Part shown: positions 24,479 through 33,075 of the stretch, in pieces
Numbering within the stretch: the stretch's first letter is position 1
Layout: every line of letters begins with the position of its first letter
NCBI RefSeq assembly: GCF_000519205.1
Contig: NZ_JAFB01000039.1
Span: 1 to 64,000 of the forward strand
Length of the DNA stretch: 64,000 bases
Origin: Amycolatopsis taiwanensis DSM 45107
Lineage (GTDB): Bacteria; Actinomycetota; Actinomycetes; Mycobacteriales; Pseudonocardiaceae
Reading direction: 5' to 3'
Position numbers and translations under genes: made by a program
Notes under the pieces: generated by a model
Told to the model about the DNA's origin: nothing
What the model saw: only the letters and a program-made list of their open reading frames with translations
Databases searched by the model: none

Positions 24479-26128
24479 GTGGCACTGACTGCCGCGCACT
24501 GGGTCTACCTGGCGGGGGTGCTCCTCATCATCGGAGTCACCATCGCCCGCAAGAATGTCCTCGTCCCTGCCTTGCTCGCAACCGCCGTGACCGCCTGGGT
24601 CATGACCGGAAGTCCGATCCGGGGCATTCAAGCGATCTTCGACGCCAGCCTGACCGCGGCGTCCGAGCTGTTCAACATCTTCCTGATCATCGCCATGGTC
24701 ACCGCGCTGCTCGGCGCCCTGCGGGCGATGAAGGCCGATCAGCGCATGGTCACCCCGTTCCAGAAGGTCATGCGGGGCGGCTGGTCCGCCTATGCCGTGC
24801 TGGCCGTGGTCACCTACGGCATCAGCCTGTTCTTCTGGCCGACACCCGCGGTGCCGCTGATCGGGGCGATCCTCGTCCCGGCCGCGATCCGGGCCGGGCT
24901 GCCCGCGATGGGGGCCGCCATGGCGATTGCCGTTGCGGGCCAAGGAATGGCGTTGTCCAGCGACTACGTCATGCAGGTCGCGCCCGGGTTGTCCGCCACC
25001 GCCGCTGGAGCGAAGGCGTCCACGGTGGCCGACATCGCGCTCGTCCTCTCGTTGATCACCGGCGTCACCGCGCTCGTCATCACCGCGCTCATGATGCGTC
25101 GCCACATGAAACAACCGTCCGCCGAGAACTTGGAGCGGTGGGAGGCAGGCGTGGTGACCGACTTAACTCCGGCACGGCGGCTACTGCGCCGTATCAGGTC
25201 CACCGCCCAGCAGCCGACCGCCGAGCCGATCTCCGTCGAGGAGGTCGCCGAGGTGGTCGAGGAGGAGAAGGTCCCGGTAGGCGCCACGGCCGGACCGCCC
25301 GGCAACGATCTGCCCAGGGCTCCCCGCGGTGGCGGGGGCGGGCACGCCGGAAGCGACGATCCGCCGTCCTCCCCCGGAACCTCGGAAGCACCGGAAACGG
25401 AGACCGACGACCCCCGGGTCGCCCGGTTGTCGAAGATCTTCTCCGCCGGGGTGCCGTTGGTGTTCGTGCTGATGATCGCCTACCTGGTGCTCGGAAAATT
25501 CGACCTGGTTCCCTCGCTCGAGGGCGGCGACGCCGCGGCGCTGGTCGGCGGCCTCGCGGCCATCCTCGTGATCATCGCCGTGGTCGCGCTCGAAGGCCCG
25601 AAGAAGGCCCTGACCTCGGTGGGCGGGCATGTCACCGACGGCCTGGTCTTCGCGTTCCGCGCGATGGGCGTGGTGCTCCCGATCGCGGGATTCTTCTTCC
25701 TCGGTAACGCCGACTTCGCCGGCAAGATCCTCGGCTACGAGGACACCGACAAGGCGCCTGGTCTCCTCGTCGACCTGGTCACGGCCGCCGCGCGGTACAT
25801 CCCGCACAGCGGGGTGATCGTGTGCTTCGGTGTGCTCATCATCGGCATGGCGTGCGGGCTGGAGGGCTCGGGCTTTTCCGGGCTGCCGCTGACCGGCTCG
25901 CTGGCCGGGGCACTGGGGCCGACCGTCGGCGTCGACCCGGCGACCCTGGCCGCGGTCGGGCAGATGGGGTCGGTGTGGGCGGGCGGCGGCGTGCTCGTCG
26001 CCTGGTCGTCCTTGCTCGTGGTGGCCGGGGTGACGCGCGTCCCCGTGATCGACCTGGCACGCAAGGCTTTTCTCCCCGTGATCGCCGGCCTGGTCCTGTC
26101 CACGCTCTTCGCGGCGCTCGTCCTGTAG
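24479..26128 (+). CDS. Multi-pass membrane transporter with long acidic central loop
   Basis: About 549 residues. Residues 5-215 and 310-549 contain many hydrophobic helices, arranged as two halves around a ~95-residue hydrophilic loop. The loop is rich in E, P and G (SVEEVAEVVEEEK, then RGGGGGHAGSDDPPSSPG). The GTG at 24479 has AAGGAGG six bases upstream. The pattern recalls GntP/CitMHS-type ion-transporter carriers, but I cannot place it in a named family with confidence. It is divergent from the gamma-glutamyltransferase unit and is closed by a terminator at 26146. A role in importing a gamma-glutamyl or amine substrate is inferred from position only. Confidence 0.7.
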   Translation: MALTAAHWVYLAGVLLIIGVTIARKNVLVPALLATAVTAWVMTGSPIRGIQAIFDASLTAASELFNIFLIIAMVTALLGALRAMKADQRMVTPFQKVMRGGWSAYAVLAVVTYGISLFFWPTPAVPLIGAILVPAAIRAGLPAMGAAMAIAVAGQGMALSSDYVMQVAPGLSATAAGAKASTVADIALVLSLITGVTALVITALMMRRHMKQPSAENLERWEAGVVTDLTPARRLLRRIRSTAQQPTAEPISVEEVAEVVEEEKVPVGATAGPPGNDLPRAPRGGGGGHAGSDDPPSSPGTSEAPETETDDPRVARLSKIFSAGVPLVFVLMIAYLVLGKFDLVPSLEGGDAAALVGGLAAILVIIAVVALEGPKKALTSVGGHVTDGLVFAFRAMGVVLPIAGFFFLGNADFAGKILGYEDTDKAPGLLVDLVTAAARYIPHSGVIVCFGVLIIGMACGLEGSGFSGLPLTGSLAGALGPTVGVDPATLAAVGQMGSVWAGGGVLVAWSSLLVVAGVTRVPVIDLARKAFLPVIAGLVLSTLFAALVL

Positions 26129-26145
26129 GCCGCTCCAGTCACATC

Positions 26146-26179
26146 ACGGCTCCGGTGCCCTGTGCACCGGAGCCGTTTT
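26146..26179 (+). terminator. Intrinsic terminator after the transporter gene
   Basis: A perfect 13-bp stem (ACGGCTCCGGTGC with its complement at 26164-26176), a five-base CCTGT loop and a short T tract. It separates the transporter from the oxygenase-type operon that starts at 26348. Confidence 0.85.
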
Positions 26180-26347
26180 GCGTACTGCGGAGTCTGTACG
26201 AAACGCTGCAAGAAGTCGACGTTTCCTGTGCTTTTTGACCACGATTTGCCGATCCCTCCCTGACTAGCGTTCTGCATATCGGGTTCGGCCACCACACACC
26301 GGCCACCCGCTTCCGCCACTCTCATCGACTCCCGAGGAGGGTTCGCC

Positions 26348-27082
26348 ATGACCCTGACAGTTGACAACTCCGCGGGCACGCAGGGCCTGCTGTCCCGAGA
26401 CGACTTCCGCGCGGCACTCGAGGACGCCATCAAGGGACGCGAGGCCAAGAACGCCTCGTTCAGCAAGGCCTGGGCCGACGGCGAGCTCACCCGCGAGCAC
26501 TTCGCTCGCTGGGCCGAGAACCACTACCACTACGTCGGCCCGTTCGCGGACTACCTCGGCTACATCTACGGCAACACCCCGGACAAGTACACCAATGCCA
26601 AGGACTTCCTGCTCCAGAACATGTACGAGGAGGAACTCGCCGACATCCGGCACACCGATCTCCTCATCAAGTTCGCCGAGTCGTGCGGCACCACCCGGGA
26701 ACGCATCGAGAACCCGGAGAACATGAACGCGGTCACCCGTGGCCTGCAGGCATGGTGCTACGCGGTCGCGATGCGCGAGCACTTCGTGGTCGCCACCGCG
26801 GCGCTGGTCGTCGGCCTGGAGTCGCAGGTTCCGAGCATCTACAAGAAGCAGATCGTTCCGCTGCGCGAAAAGTACGGGTTCACCGAGGACGAGATCGAGT
26901 TCTTCGACCTGCACATCACCTCCGACGAGGTGCACGGCGAGCGCGGCTACCAGATCGTGCTCGACCACGCCGACACGCCGGAACTCCAGCAGCGCTGCCT
27001 GCAGCTGGTCCGCTGGGGTGCGGAGATGCGCTTCTCCTACACGAAGGCGCTCTACGACACCTACGTCGCGCCCTCGCGGTGA
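26348..27082 (+). CDS. PqqC/TenA-like haem-oxygenase-fold protein, putative dimetal oxygenase
   Basis: A 244-residue all-helical protein of the PqqC/TenA/CADD superfamily. Candidate metal ligands are the Glu cluster E94-E96 and H102 in YEEELADIRH, E158 in GLESQVP, and H189, D193 and H196 in DLHITSDEVHGE. This is close to the E-H-E-H pattern of haem-oxygenase-like diiron enzymes. Strong ribosome site GAGGAGG lies about 9 bases before the ATG. A Rieske ferredoxin and a ferredoxin reductase are encoded directly downstream, which would supply electrons to a diiron oxygenase; PqqC and TenA themselves need none. I infer an uncharacterised oxygenase. The substrate is unknown, but a gamma-glutamyl or amine compound would suit the neighbours. 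Confidence 0.75.
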   Translation: MTLTVDNSAGTQGLLSRDDFRAALEDAIKGREAKNASFSKAWADGELTREHFARWAENHYHYVGPFADYLGYIYGNTPDKYTNAKDFLLQNMYEEELADIRHTDLLIKFAESCGTTRERIENPENMNAVTRGLQAWCYAVAMREHFVVATAALVVGLESQVPSIYKKQIVPLREKYGFTEDEIEFFDLHITSDEVHGERGYQIVLDHADTPELQQRCLQLVRWGAEMRFSYTKALYDTYVAPSR

Positions 27083-27149
27083 GACTCCGTCCGACTCTGT
27101 CGCGGGGGTGGGTGTCCGCACCCCCGCGGCCTGGCCTGGAGGTCCTTCC

Positions 27150-27473
27150 GTGAGCGACACGCAGACCTGGACGGCCACGGTCCCGCTCGCTGATCTGAAG
27201 CGCCGCAAGAAGACCCGAGTCGAGCTGGGCGACCGTGCGGTGGCCCTGTTCCTGGTCGGCGACCGGGTCTTCGCGCTCGACGACGTCTGCGTCCACAAGG
27301 GACGCTCGTTGTCGCGCGGAACGCTCTGGCAGGGCAAGGTCATCTGCCCCGGCCATCAGTGGCAGTTCGATCCGGAGACCGGCGAGGCCGACGACCAGGA
27401 CGATTGCCAGCCAGTCCATGACGTGCGGGTGGTCGACGGCATCGTGTACGTCGCCGAGAACCCCCGCAGCTAG
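27150..27473 (+). CDS. Rieske [2Fe-2S] ferredoxin
   Basis: A 107-residue soluble Rieske protein. Cluster ligands follow the C-x-H...C-x2-H pattern: CVHKGRSL and CPGHQWQF. The fold ends with VHDVRVVDGIVYV. The GTG at 27150 is preceded by GGAGG seven bases upstream. It resembles the ferredoxin components of ring-hydroxylating dioxygenases and NirD-like small subunits, and is placed between a putative oxygenase and a pyridine-nucleotide reductase, so it most likely shuttles electrons between them. Confidence 0.9.
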   Translation: MSDTQTWTATVPLADLKRRKKTRVELGDRAVALFLVGDRVFALDDVCVHKGRSLSRGTLWQGKVICPGHQWQFDPETGEADDQDDCQPVHDVRVVDGIVYVAENPRS

Positions 27474-27484
27474 AGGAGACCCCC

Positions 27485-28714
27485 ATGTCCCAACTGCCTC
27501 GCAGTTTCGTCGCCGTCGGGGGCGGCCAGGCCACCGCGACCGCCGTGCGCCTGCTGCGCCGTCGCGGCTTCGACGGCCCCGTGACGGTGCTCGCCGGCGA
27601 GAGGCACGCTCCCTACCAGCGGCCCCCGCTGTCGAAGGAATTCCTGCGCGGGGAAAGCACCATCGAGGAAGCCACGTTGCTCGACGAAGCCTGGTGCATC
27701 GCCAACGAGGTCGACCTTCGCCTCGGCACCCGTGCCGAATCCGTCGAGCCGGGCAAGGTCCGGCTGGAGGACGGGTCGGTCGTGCCAGGCGACGCCATCC
27801 TGCTCGCCACCGGCGCGCGTTCCCGCCGCCTGCCCGGCGTCGAAGGCGACCGGGTGCTCTACCTTCGCACGCTCGACGACGCCATCCGGCTGCGTGACCT
27901 GCTCTCGTCCGCGGAGCGGATCGCCATCGTCGGCGGCGGCTTGATCGGCTCGGAGGTGGCTTCCTCGGCTCGCGACGCCGGCGTCGCCGTGACCGTCCTG
28001 GAAGCCGGAACGCTGCCGATGCTCACGCAACTGGGCCCGCGGATGGCCCGCTTCTACGCGGACCTCCATCGCGAGTTCGGCGTGGACTTCCGCTGCGGTC
28101 AGGAGATCGGCGCGGTCGACAGCACCGCGGACGGGGTCGTGGTACGCACCGCCGACGGTGCGGTGGAAGCGGACCTGGTGGTGGTCGCGGTGGGTGCGGC
28201 CCCCAACGACGAGATCGCCGAGAAATCCGGGCTCGCCGTCGATCCGGTGCGCGGCGGAATCGTCGTCGACGACGCCTGTCGCACCGCGATGCCCGGCGTT
28301 TTCGCCGCCGGTGACGTCGCGGCGCGCGCGGTCGGCGAAGGATTCGTACGGGTCGAGCACTTCGACAACGCCGTCCGGCAGGGCACCGCGGTCGCGAAGA
28401 CGCTCATCGGCAAGCCGGCCGGTGCGGTGGACGACACGCCGTGGTTCTGGTCCGATCAGTACGAACTGGGCATGCAGTTCCTCTGCCGTCCGCACCCGGA
28501 CGCCGACCTCGTCGTCCGGGGCAGCGTCCCCGAGCGTGACTTCACCGCCTTCTACACGACTGACGGGGTGGTCCACGCGGCCTTCGCCATGGGCCGTGGT
28601 GGCGAGATTCCCGCCGTGAAGCAGCTCATCACGATGGGGCTACCGGTGTCCGCCGAGGCACTGGCCGACGACGACACCGACCTGTTCGAGCTTCTCGACA
28701 CGATCATCGCTTGA
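27485..28714 (+). CDS. NAD(P)H:ferredoxin reductase (FAD, RHOD-reductase type)
   Basis: A 409-residue pyridine-nucleotide-disulphide-family flavoprotein of the ferredoxin-reductase branch. The N-terminal FAD motif is VAVGGGQATATAV, a slight variant of GxGxxG. YQRPPLSKEFLRG is the reductase signature, IVGGGLIGSEVAS near residue 150 binds NAD(P)H, and AMPGVFAAGDVA near 275 is the second FAD contact. It ends in the reductase C-terminal domain. ATG 27485 is preceded by AGAGGAG. It is the probable electron donor to the Rieske protein encoded 11 bases upstream. Confidence 0.92.
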   Translation: MSQLPRSFVAVGGGQATATAVRLLRRRGFDGPVTVLAGERHAPYQRPPLSKEFLRGESTIEEATLLDEAWCIANEVDLRLGTRAESVEPGKVRLEDGSVVPGDAILLATGARSRRLPGVEGDRVLYLRTLDDAIRLRDLLSSAERIAIVGGGLIGSEVASSARDAGVAVTVLEAGTLPMLTQLGPRMARFYADLHREFGVDFRCGQEIGAVDSTADGVVVRTADGAVEADLVVVAVGAAPNDEIAEKSGLAVDPVRGGIVVDDACRTAMPGVFAAGDVAARAVGEGFVRVEHFDNAVRQGTAVAKTLIGKPAGAVDDTPWFWSDQYELGMQFLCRPHPDADLVVRGSVPERDFTAFYTTDGVVHAAFAMGRGGEIPAVKQLITMGLPVSAEALADDDTDLFELLDTIIA

Positions 28715-28752
28715 CGGCCTGTTCTCGAACTGCCGGGGCCCCTTGTCAAGGT

Positions 28753-28870
28753 GAGTCCTCGACCCGCCATCCGGAGGTAGCCGATCTTGGGGGCAGGGCT
28801 CCGACCAGGAAGACGTGAGCAACGCACTCAGGAGAGCCCTGTCCACAAGATCGGGTGGGCGGGTCCTCGA
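28753..28870. repeat. Long imperfect inverted repeat between two operon genes
   Basis: Bases 28781-28800 pair with 28835-28854 (18 of 20 positions), and the outer ACCCGCC region near 28762 pairs with GGCGGGT near 28858. The loop is about 30 bases. The 177-base gap it occupies lies between the reductase gene and the second Rieske gene. It could be an RNA attenuator or processing site, or the remains of a small inserted element. No known riboswitch class is recognised. Confidence 0.5.
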
Positions 28871-28890
28871 AAAACACAGAGGAGAAAGCC

Positions 28891-29274
28891 GTGGAATTCC
28901 ACAAGATCGCCCGTTCCGGACAGATACCCGAAGGGGTCGTCCGCCGTTTCTTCGCCGGAGAGGTCGAGGTCGCGGTCTCCCGCTCCGACGGGGAAGTCCA
29001 CGCGATGTCGAACTACTGCACCCACCTCGACTGCCTGCTCTCCAGCGGCCGGGTGACCGACGAGGGCCTGCTCTGTTCATGCCACGGCAGCGTGTTCGAC
29101 TACGACAGCGGCGAGCCACTCCACCCGCCGGCCACGCGTCCGATCACCGTGTTTCCGGTGAAGGAGGAAGACGGGCACGTGTACGTCGGAATCAGCGAGG
29201 AACTGGCCGAAGCCGCGATGCGCCGCCGGGCCAGCGGGTCGCGCCGACTGAGCCCGCCGTCCGCGACATCGTGA
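28891..29274 (+). CDS. Second Rieske [2Fe-2S] protein
   Basis: A 127-residue Rieske ferredoxin with ligands in CTHLDCLL and CSCHGSVF, then HPPATRPITVFPV typical of the fold. The GTG at 28891 has GGAGAAA upstream. It is more like the biphenyl-dioxygenase-type ferredoxins than the first Rieske protein and shares little sequence with it, so the two are not a recent duplication. It is separated from the reductase gene by a structured 177-base gap and followed by TerC after 16 bases. Confidence 0.9.
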   Translation: MEFHKIARSGQIPEGVVRRFFAGEVEVAVSRSDGEVHAMSNYCTHLDCLLSSGRVTDEGLLCSCHGSVFDYDSGEPLHPPATRPITVFPVKEEDGHVYVGISEELAEAAMRRRASGSRRLSPPSATS

Positions 29275-29290
29275 CGCTTGGAGACTCCCC

Positions 29291-30346
29291 GTGTCCGTAC
29301 CCGCTTGGGTCTGGGCGGTCACGACCGCCGGTTTGCTGCTCCTGGTGCTGGCCGATCTGGTGCTCGGGACTCGCCGCCGCCATGCGGTGACCGTCGTCGA
29401 GGCCAGTTGCTGGCTGGGGCTTTACGTGGGTCTGGCCGTGCTGTTCGGCCTGGGAATCTGGTTGTTCGCGGGCGGTACGTATGCCGGTGAGTTCTTCGGC
29501 GGTTACATCACCGAATACTCGCTCTCGGTCGACAACCTGTTCGTCTTCGTGATCATCATGACTTCGTTCAAGGTCCCGGCGATCCACCAGCACCGGGCGC
29601 TGCTGATCGGCATCGTGGTCGCCCTCGTCCTGCGCGCCGCGTTCATCACGGCCGGGATCGTCGCGATCAACGCGCTGAGCTGGTTCTTCTATCTCTTCGC
29701 CGCGTTCCTGATCTACACCGCGATCAACGTGGTCCGGCAGGGCGTGGGAAACACGGAAGAGGAGTGGACCGAACCAAGGGCAGTCGGCCTGGTGCGCCGG
29801 CTGTACCCGACGACGGAACGGTTCTACGGCTCGAAGATGACCGTGCGGATCAACGGCAAGCGCTGGTTCACCCCCATGCTGATCGTGACGCTCGCGATCG
29901 GGCTCACCGACCTGCTCTTCGCGCTCGACTCGATCCCCGCGATCTTCGGCATCACCCAGCACGCGTTTTTGGTCTTCACCTCGAACGCGTTCGCACTGAT
30001 GGCGCTGCGCCAGCTGTACTTCCTGCTCAGCAAACTGCTGAAGAAGCTGGTCTACTTGTCCTACGGGCTCTCCGCCGTCCTTGCCTTCATCGGCGTGAAG
30101 CTGTTCTTGCATGCCTTGCACGAGAACGAACTTCCGATACTCAACGACGGCAAGCCCATCCCCGTCCCCGAGATCGGCGTCTCGATTGCACTGCCGGTCA
30201 TCGTGGGCATTCTCGCGATCACCACCATCGCCAGCCTGATCGCGGTACGGCGCAACCCGGCGCTTGCCGCAGCAGCGGCGGAAGACGAGGACACCGCTGC
30301 TGGGCACGCCGACCGAGTGGCGTCAGAACCGACCTTCGGGAAATGA
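29291..30346 (+). CDS. TerC/Alx-family integral membrane protein
   Basis: A 351-residue membrane protein with about nine hydrophobic segments and the TerC acidic motifs EYSLSVDNLFVFVIIM (near 75-90) and LTDLLFALDSIPAIFG (near 200-215). TerC proteins act in metal (manganese) export and metallation of exported proteins or in tellurite and envelope stress (family knowledge). GTG 29291 has GGAG seven bases upstream. It is convergent with the amino-acid permease, 14 bases away. Its link to the Rieske/oxygenase genes is unclear; metal homeostasis for metalloenzymes is one idea. Confidence 0.92.
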   Translation: MSVPAWVWAVTTAGLLLLVLADLVLGTRRRHAVTVVEASCWLGLYVGLAVLFGLGIWLFAGGTYAGEFFGGYITEYSLSVDNLFVFVIIMTSFKVPAIHQHRALLIGIVVALVLRAAFITAGIVAINALSWFFYLFAAFLIYTAINVVRQGVGNTEEEWTEPRAVGLVRRLYPTTERFYGSKMTVRINGKRWFTPMLIVTLAIGLTDLLFALDSIPAIFGITQHAFLVFTSNAFALMALRQLYFLLSKLLKKLVYLSYGLSAVLAFIGVKLFLHALHENELPILNDGKPIPVPEIGVSIALPVIVGILAITTIASLIAVRRNPALAAAAAEDEDTAAGHADRVASEPTFGK

Positions 30347-30360
30347 CGCCCGATTCCGGG

Positions 30361-31791
30361 TCATCCGGTTACGTTTTCATCGGGTGGGGACGCCAGCCGG
30401 GAGTGGCGGCGCGAGTATCCGAAGTAGACGACCAGGCCGATCGCGAACCAGATCGCGAAGCGCAGCCAGGTCTCGGGGTGGAGGAACGTGATCAGCCAGA
30501 GCGAGAACACCACGCCGATCGCGGGCACGACCGGGACAGCCGGGCAACGGAAGCCCCGTGGCAGGTCGGGTCGCCGGTAGCGCAGCACGATCACCGCCAC
30601 ACATACCACCACGAACGCCAGCAGGATGCCGATGTTGGTCAGTTCGGCGGCGGCGCCGATCGGCAGCAGGCCCGCGATCACCGCGGCGGCCCCGCCGAGG
30701 ACCCAGGTCATCCGGGTGGGCACCCTACGGGTCGGGTGCGTGCCGGAGAACCACTTCGGCAACAGCCCGTCGCGGCTCATCGAGTAACCGACGCGGGTCG
30801 CGCCGAGCAGGAACGTGAACAGCACGGTCAGGATGCCCAGGATCGCGCCGACCGCGATCACCGCACCGAGCGCGTTCAGCCCGACCGAGGCGAACGCACT
30901 GGAGAAGGCGCTTTCCTTGTCGATGTCGCGGTAGTTCACCATCCCGGTTAGCACCAGACAGGCCAGCACGTAGAGCACCATGGAGATGCCCAGCGAGTAC
31001 AGGATCGCCTTGGGCATGTGCTTGCGCGACTCCGTCGACTCCTCGGCCGCGGTAGACATCGCGTCGTAGCCGAACACGGCGAAGAACACGGTCGCGGCAC
31101 CGGTGAACGCGCCGCTGATCCCGAACGGGAAGAAGTTCGACCAGTTGCCCGCCTTGATATGGAACGCGCCGACCGCTACCACCAGCAGCACCAGCGCGAT
31201 CTTCAAGTACACCAGGAACGTCTCGAACCGGGCCGCCGAGCGCATGCCCTGGTTGAGCACGAACGCGATGAGCAGGCACAACAGCACCGCGAACAGGTTC
31301 ACCTTGTACGACCCGGGCGCCACCCCGGCCGGCTCGGTGCCCGGCGCACCGGACATCCACGCGGGCAACTGAACGTGCATGAACGACAGCAGACTGTTGA
31401 AGTAGCCGGAAATACCGATGGCCACGACCGACACGATCGCGGTGTACTCGAGCAACAGGTCCCACCCGATGAACCAGCCCACCAACTCGCCGAGTACCGC
31501 GTAGCCGTAGGTGTAGGCCGAACCCGCCCGCGGGATGAGCCCCGCGAACTCGGCGTAGGAGAACGCGGCCGCGGCGCTCGCGATCCCCGCGATGAGGAAG
31601 GAGATCAGTACGGCCGGGCCGGCGGTCTCGTTGGCCACCGCGCCCGCCAGCGAGAAGATCCCCGCGCCGATGATGCCACCGATGCCGATCGCGGTGAGCT
31701 GCCACAGCCCCAGCGTCCGCCGCAGGCCACCGCCGTCCTCGGACTCGATGAGATCGATGGGCTTGCGGCGGAACACCCCGGTTTGAGTCAT
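30361..31791 (-). CDS. Cationic amino-acid permease (APC superfamily, CAT-like)
   Basis: About 476 residues with 12 or more transmembrane helices. Family elements are the amphipathic start RRKPIDLIESEDGGGLRRTLG, the first-helix motif IGIGGIIGAGIFSLAG (substrate-binding unwound helix), and FFAVFGYDAMSTAAEEST in helix 6. This is the bacterial CAT/YfnA type that carries basic and other amino acids. ATG 31791 is preferred over GTG 31797 because GGGGCG is better placed. It is the only gene between TerC and the amidohydrolase operon, and appears to be transcribed alone. Confidence 0.9.
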   Translation of the reverse strand: MTQTGVFRRKPIDLIESEDGGGLRRTLGLWQLTAIGIGGIIGAGIFSLAGAVANETAGPAVLISFLIAGIASAAAAFSYAEFAGLIPRAGSAYTYGYAVLGELVGWFIGWDLLLEYTAIVSVVAIGISGYFNSLLSFMHVQLPAWMSGAPGTEPAGVAPGSYKVNLFAVLLCLLIAFVLNQGMRSAARFETFLVYLKIALVLLVVAVGAFHIKAGNWSNFFPFGISGAFTGAATVFFAVFGYDAMSTAAEESTESRKHMPKAILYSLGISMVLYVLACLVLTGMVNYRDIDKESAFSSAFASVGLNALGAVIAVGAILGILTVLFTFLLGATRVGYSMSRDGLLPKWFSGTHPTRRVPTRMTWVLGGAAAVIAGLLPIGAAAELTNIGILLAFVVVCVAVIVLRYRRPDLPRGFRCPAVPVVPAIGVVFSLWLITFLHPETWLRFAIWFAIGLVVYFGYSRRHSRLASPPDENVTG

Positions 31792-31841
31792 GATCACGCC
31801 CCAATCGTGTGCGGCAACGATTCAGGCACCGTAACTCAAAA

Positions 31842-33074
31842 TCAACTCCGCGTGAACGGCCGAGCGGCGGCTCTGGAGGTGACGCGCCTCCCGGCGCGGT
31901 AGGTCGCCCGAACGGCGCGGGTGGCCGCGATGTCCTCGGTGGGATCACCATCGAAGACCGCCAGGTCGGCGAGCCGGCCCGGCCGCACGAAGCCGATTTC
32001 GCCGGCCAGCCGGAGGTAACCGGCATTGCCGCTGGTGGCCATCCGCAGGATCTCGATCGGCCGGTAACCGGCGAGAACCAGCAGGCTCAGCTCGGTGGCG
32101 AAGTCGCCGAAGGCGGTGTGCTTCCACCCGGCGTCCGAGGACGGGGCGATACGCCCGCCCATGGTCCGCACTCGGCTCGCGTTGTCGATGTAGTAGCCGG
32201 TCCGTTCGCGCTGCTCGTCGAGTTCGTCGCCGGGTACGTCCCCGGCCTCCGCCAGCTCGACATAGTGGAAGTTGCAGCCCAGGGTCGAACCGAACGTCGT
32301 GCCCCGGGCAATGGCCAGTTCGGCGAGGCTCTCGTCGAACACGCTGGCGCCGTCCGGGGTGAGGAACGCCATGTGCTCGATCCCGTCGCTGCCGGCGAGC
32401 ACAGCGCGCCTGATCGCTTCGCTCGACAACGCATGCGTGGTGGCGAGCAGGCCATGCTCGTGCGCGACCGACACCGCCGCCGCGATTTGGTCCTGGGTAA
32501 GCGTTTCCTGGTGCGGAACGGTGCCCTTGGTGCCGCCACCGGTCGCGACGATCTTGACCCCGCCGGCGCCGAGTTCGATGTTGCCCCGCGCGATCGCGGC
32601 GGCTTCGGCGGCATCGTGCGCACCGCCGCCGAAGGGGTGCATGTGCCCCCGCACCCCGGTGACCGGCCTGCCGTAGCGAATGACCCTTGGCAGGTCACCC
32701 GCGTGGGCCGGCGACCAGCCCAGGAAATCCGCGTGCGACCCCAGGTCGCGCACCGTCGTCACCCCGGCGGCGAGGTGCTTGCGGAGGTTGTCCGCGGCCA
32801 CGGCGAACCGGGCCGTGGCATCGCGGTTCGCCGCGGGTTCGTACGTGGTGCCGTCGCCGGGCAGGGTCAGGTGGACGTGTGCATCGATGAGTCCGGGCGT
32901 GAGTGTCGCGTTTGGATAGTGGTCCACCACGACGCCGGGCCACCGGGGCAGCAGTGCCTCCGCGGGCCCGGCTGCCGCGATCCGCTCGCCCTCGAGCGCC
33001 ACGACCACGCCGTCGGTGACCAGTGTCTCGCCATCGAAGACCTGCGCAACCTGGATCAGCCGGTCAACGGGCAT
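31842..33074 (-). CDS. Imidazolonepropionase-like amidohydrolase
   Basis: A 410-residue metal-dependent amidohydrolase. The DAHVHLT motif near residue 65 supplies two ligands, K in GGVKIVATGGG is the bridging lysine position, TTHAL gives a histidine, and SSDAG near 305 gives the catalytic aspartate. The C-terminus carries GRLADLAVFDGDPTEDI. This is the prolidase/imidazolonepropionase-like subgroup that often hydrolyses Xaa-Pro dipeptides or cyclic imides. It starts 1 base after the MFS stop (TGA-n-ATG) and is the last gene of the racemase/aminotransferase operon. No signal peptide is seen. Confidence 0.88.
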   Translation of the reverse strand: MPVDRLIQVAQVFDGETLVTDGVVVALEGERIAAAGPAEALLPRWPGVVVDHYPNATLTPGLIDAHVHLTLPGDGTTYEPAANRDATARFAVAADNLRKHLAAGVTTVRDLGSHADFLGWSPAHAGDLPRVIRYGRPVTGVRGHMHPFGGGAHDAAEAAAIARGNIELGAGGVKIVATGGGTKGTVPHQETLTQDQIAAAVSVAHEHGLLATTHALSSEAIRRAVLAGSDGIEHMAFLTPDGASVFDESLAELAIARGTTFGSTLGCNFHYVELAEAGDVPGDELDEQRERTGYYIDNASRVRTMGGRIAPSSDAGWKHTAFGDFATELSLLVLAGYRPIEILRMATSGNAGYLRLAGEIGFVRPGRLADLAVFDGDPTEDIAATRAVRATYRAGRRVTSRAAARPFTRS

Positions 33075-33075
33075 G

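Noticed and set aside
28715-28890. Known riboswitch or T-box
   Set aside because: Only a simple imperfect inverted repeat is visible; no conserved core of a named class could be recognised.
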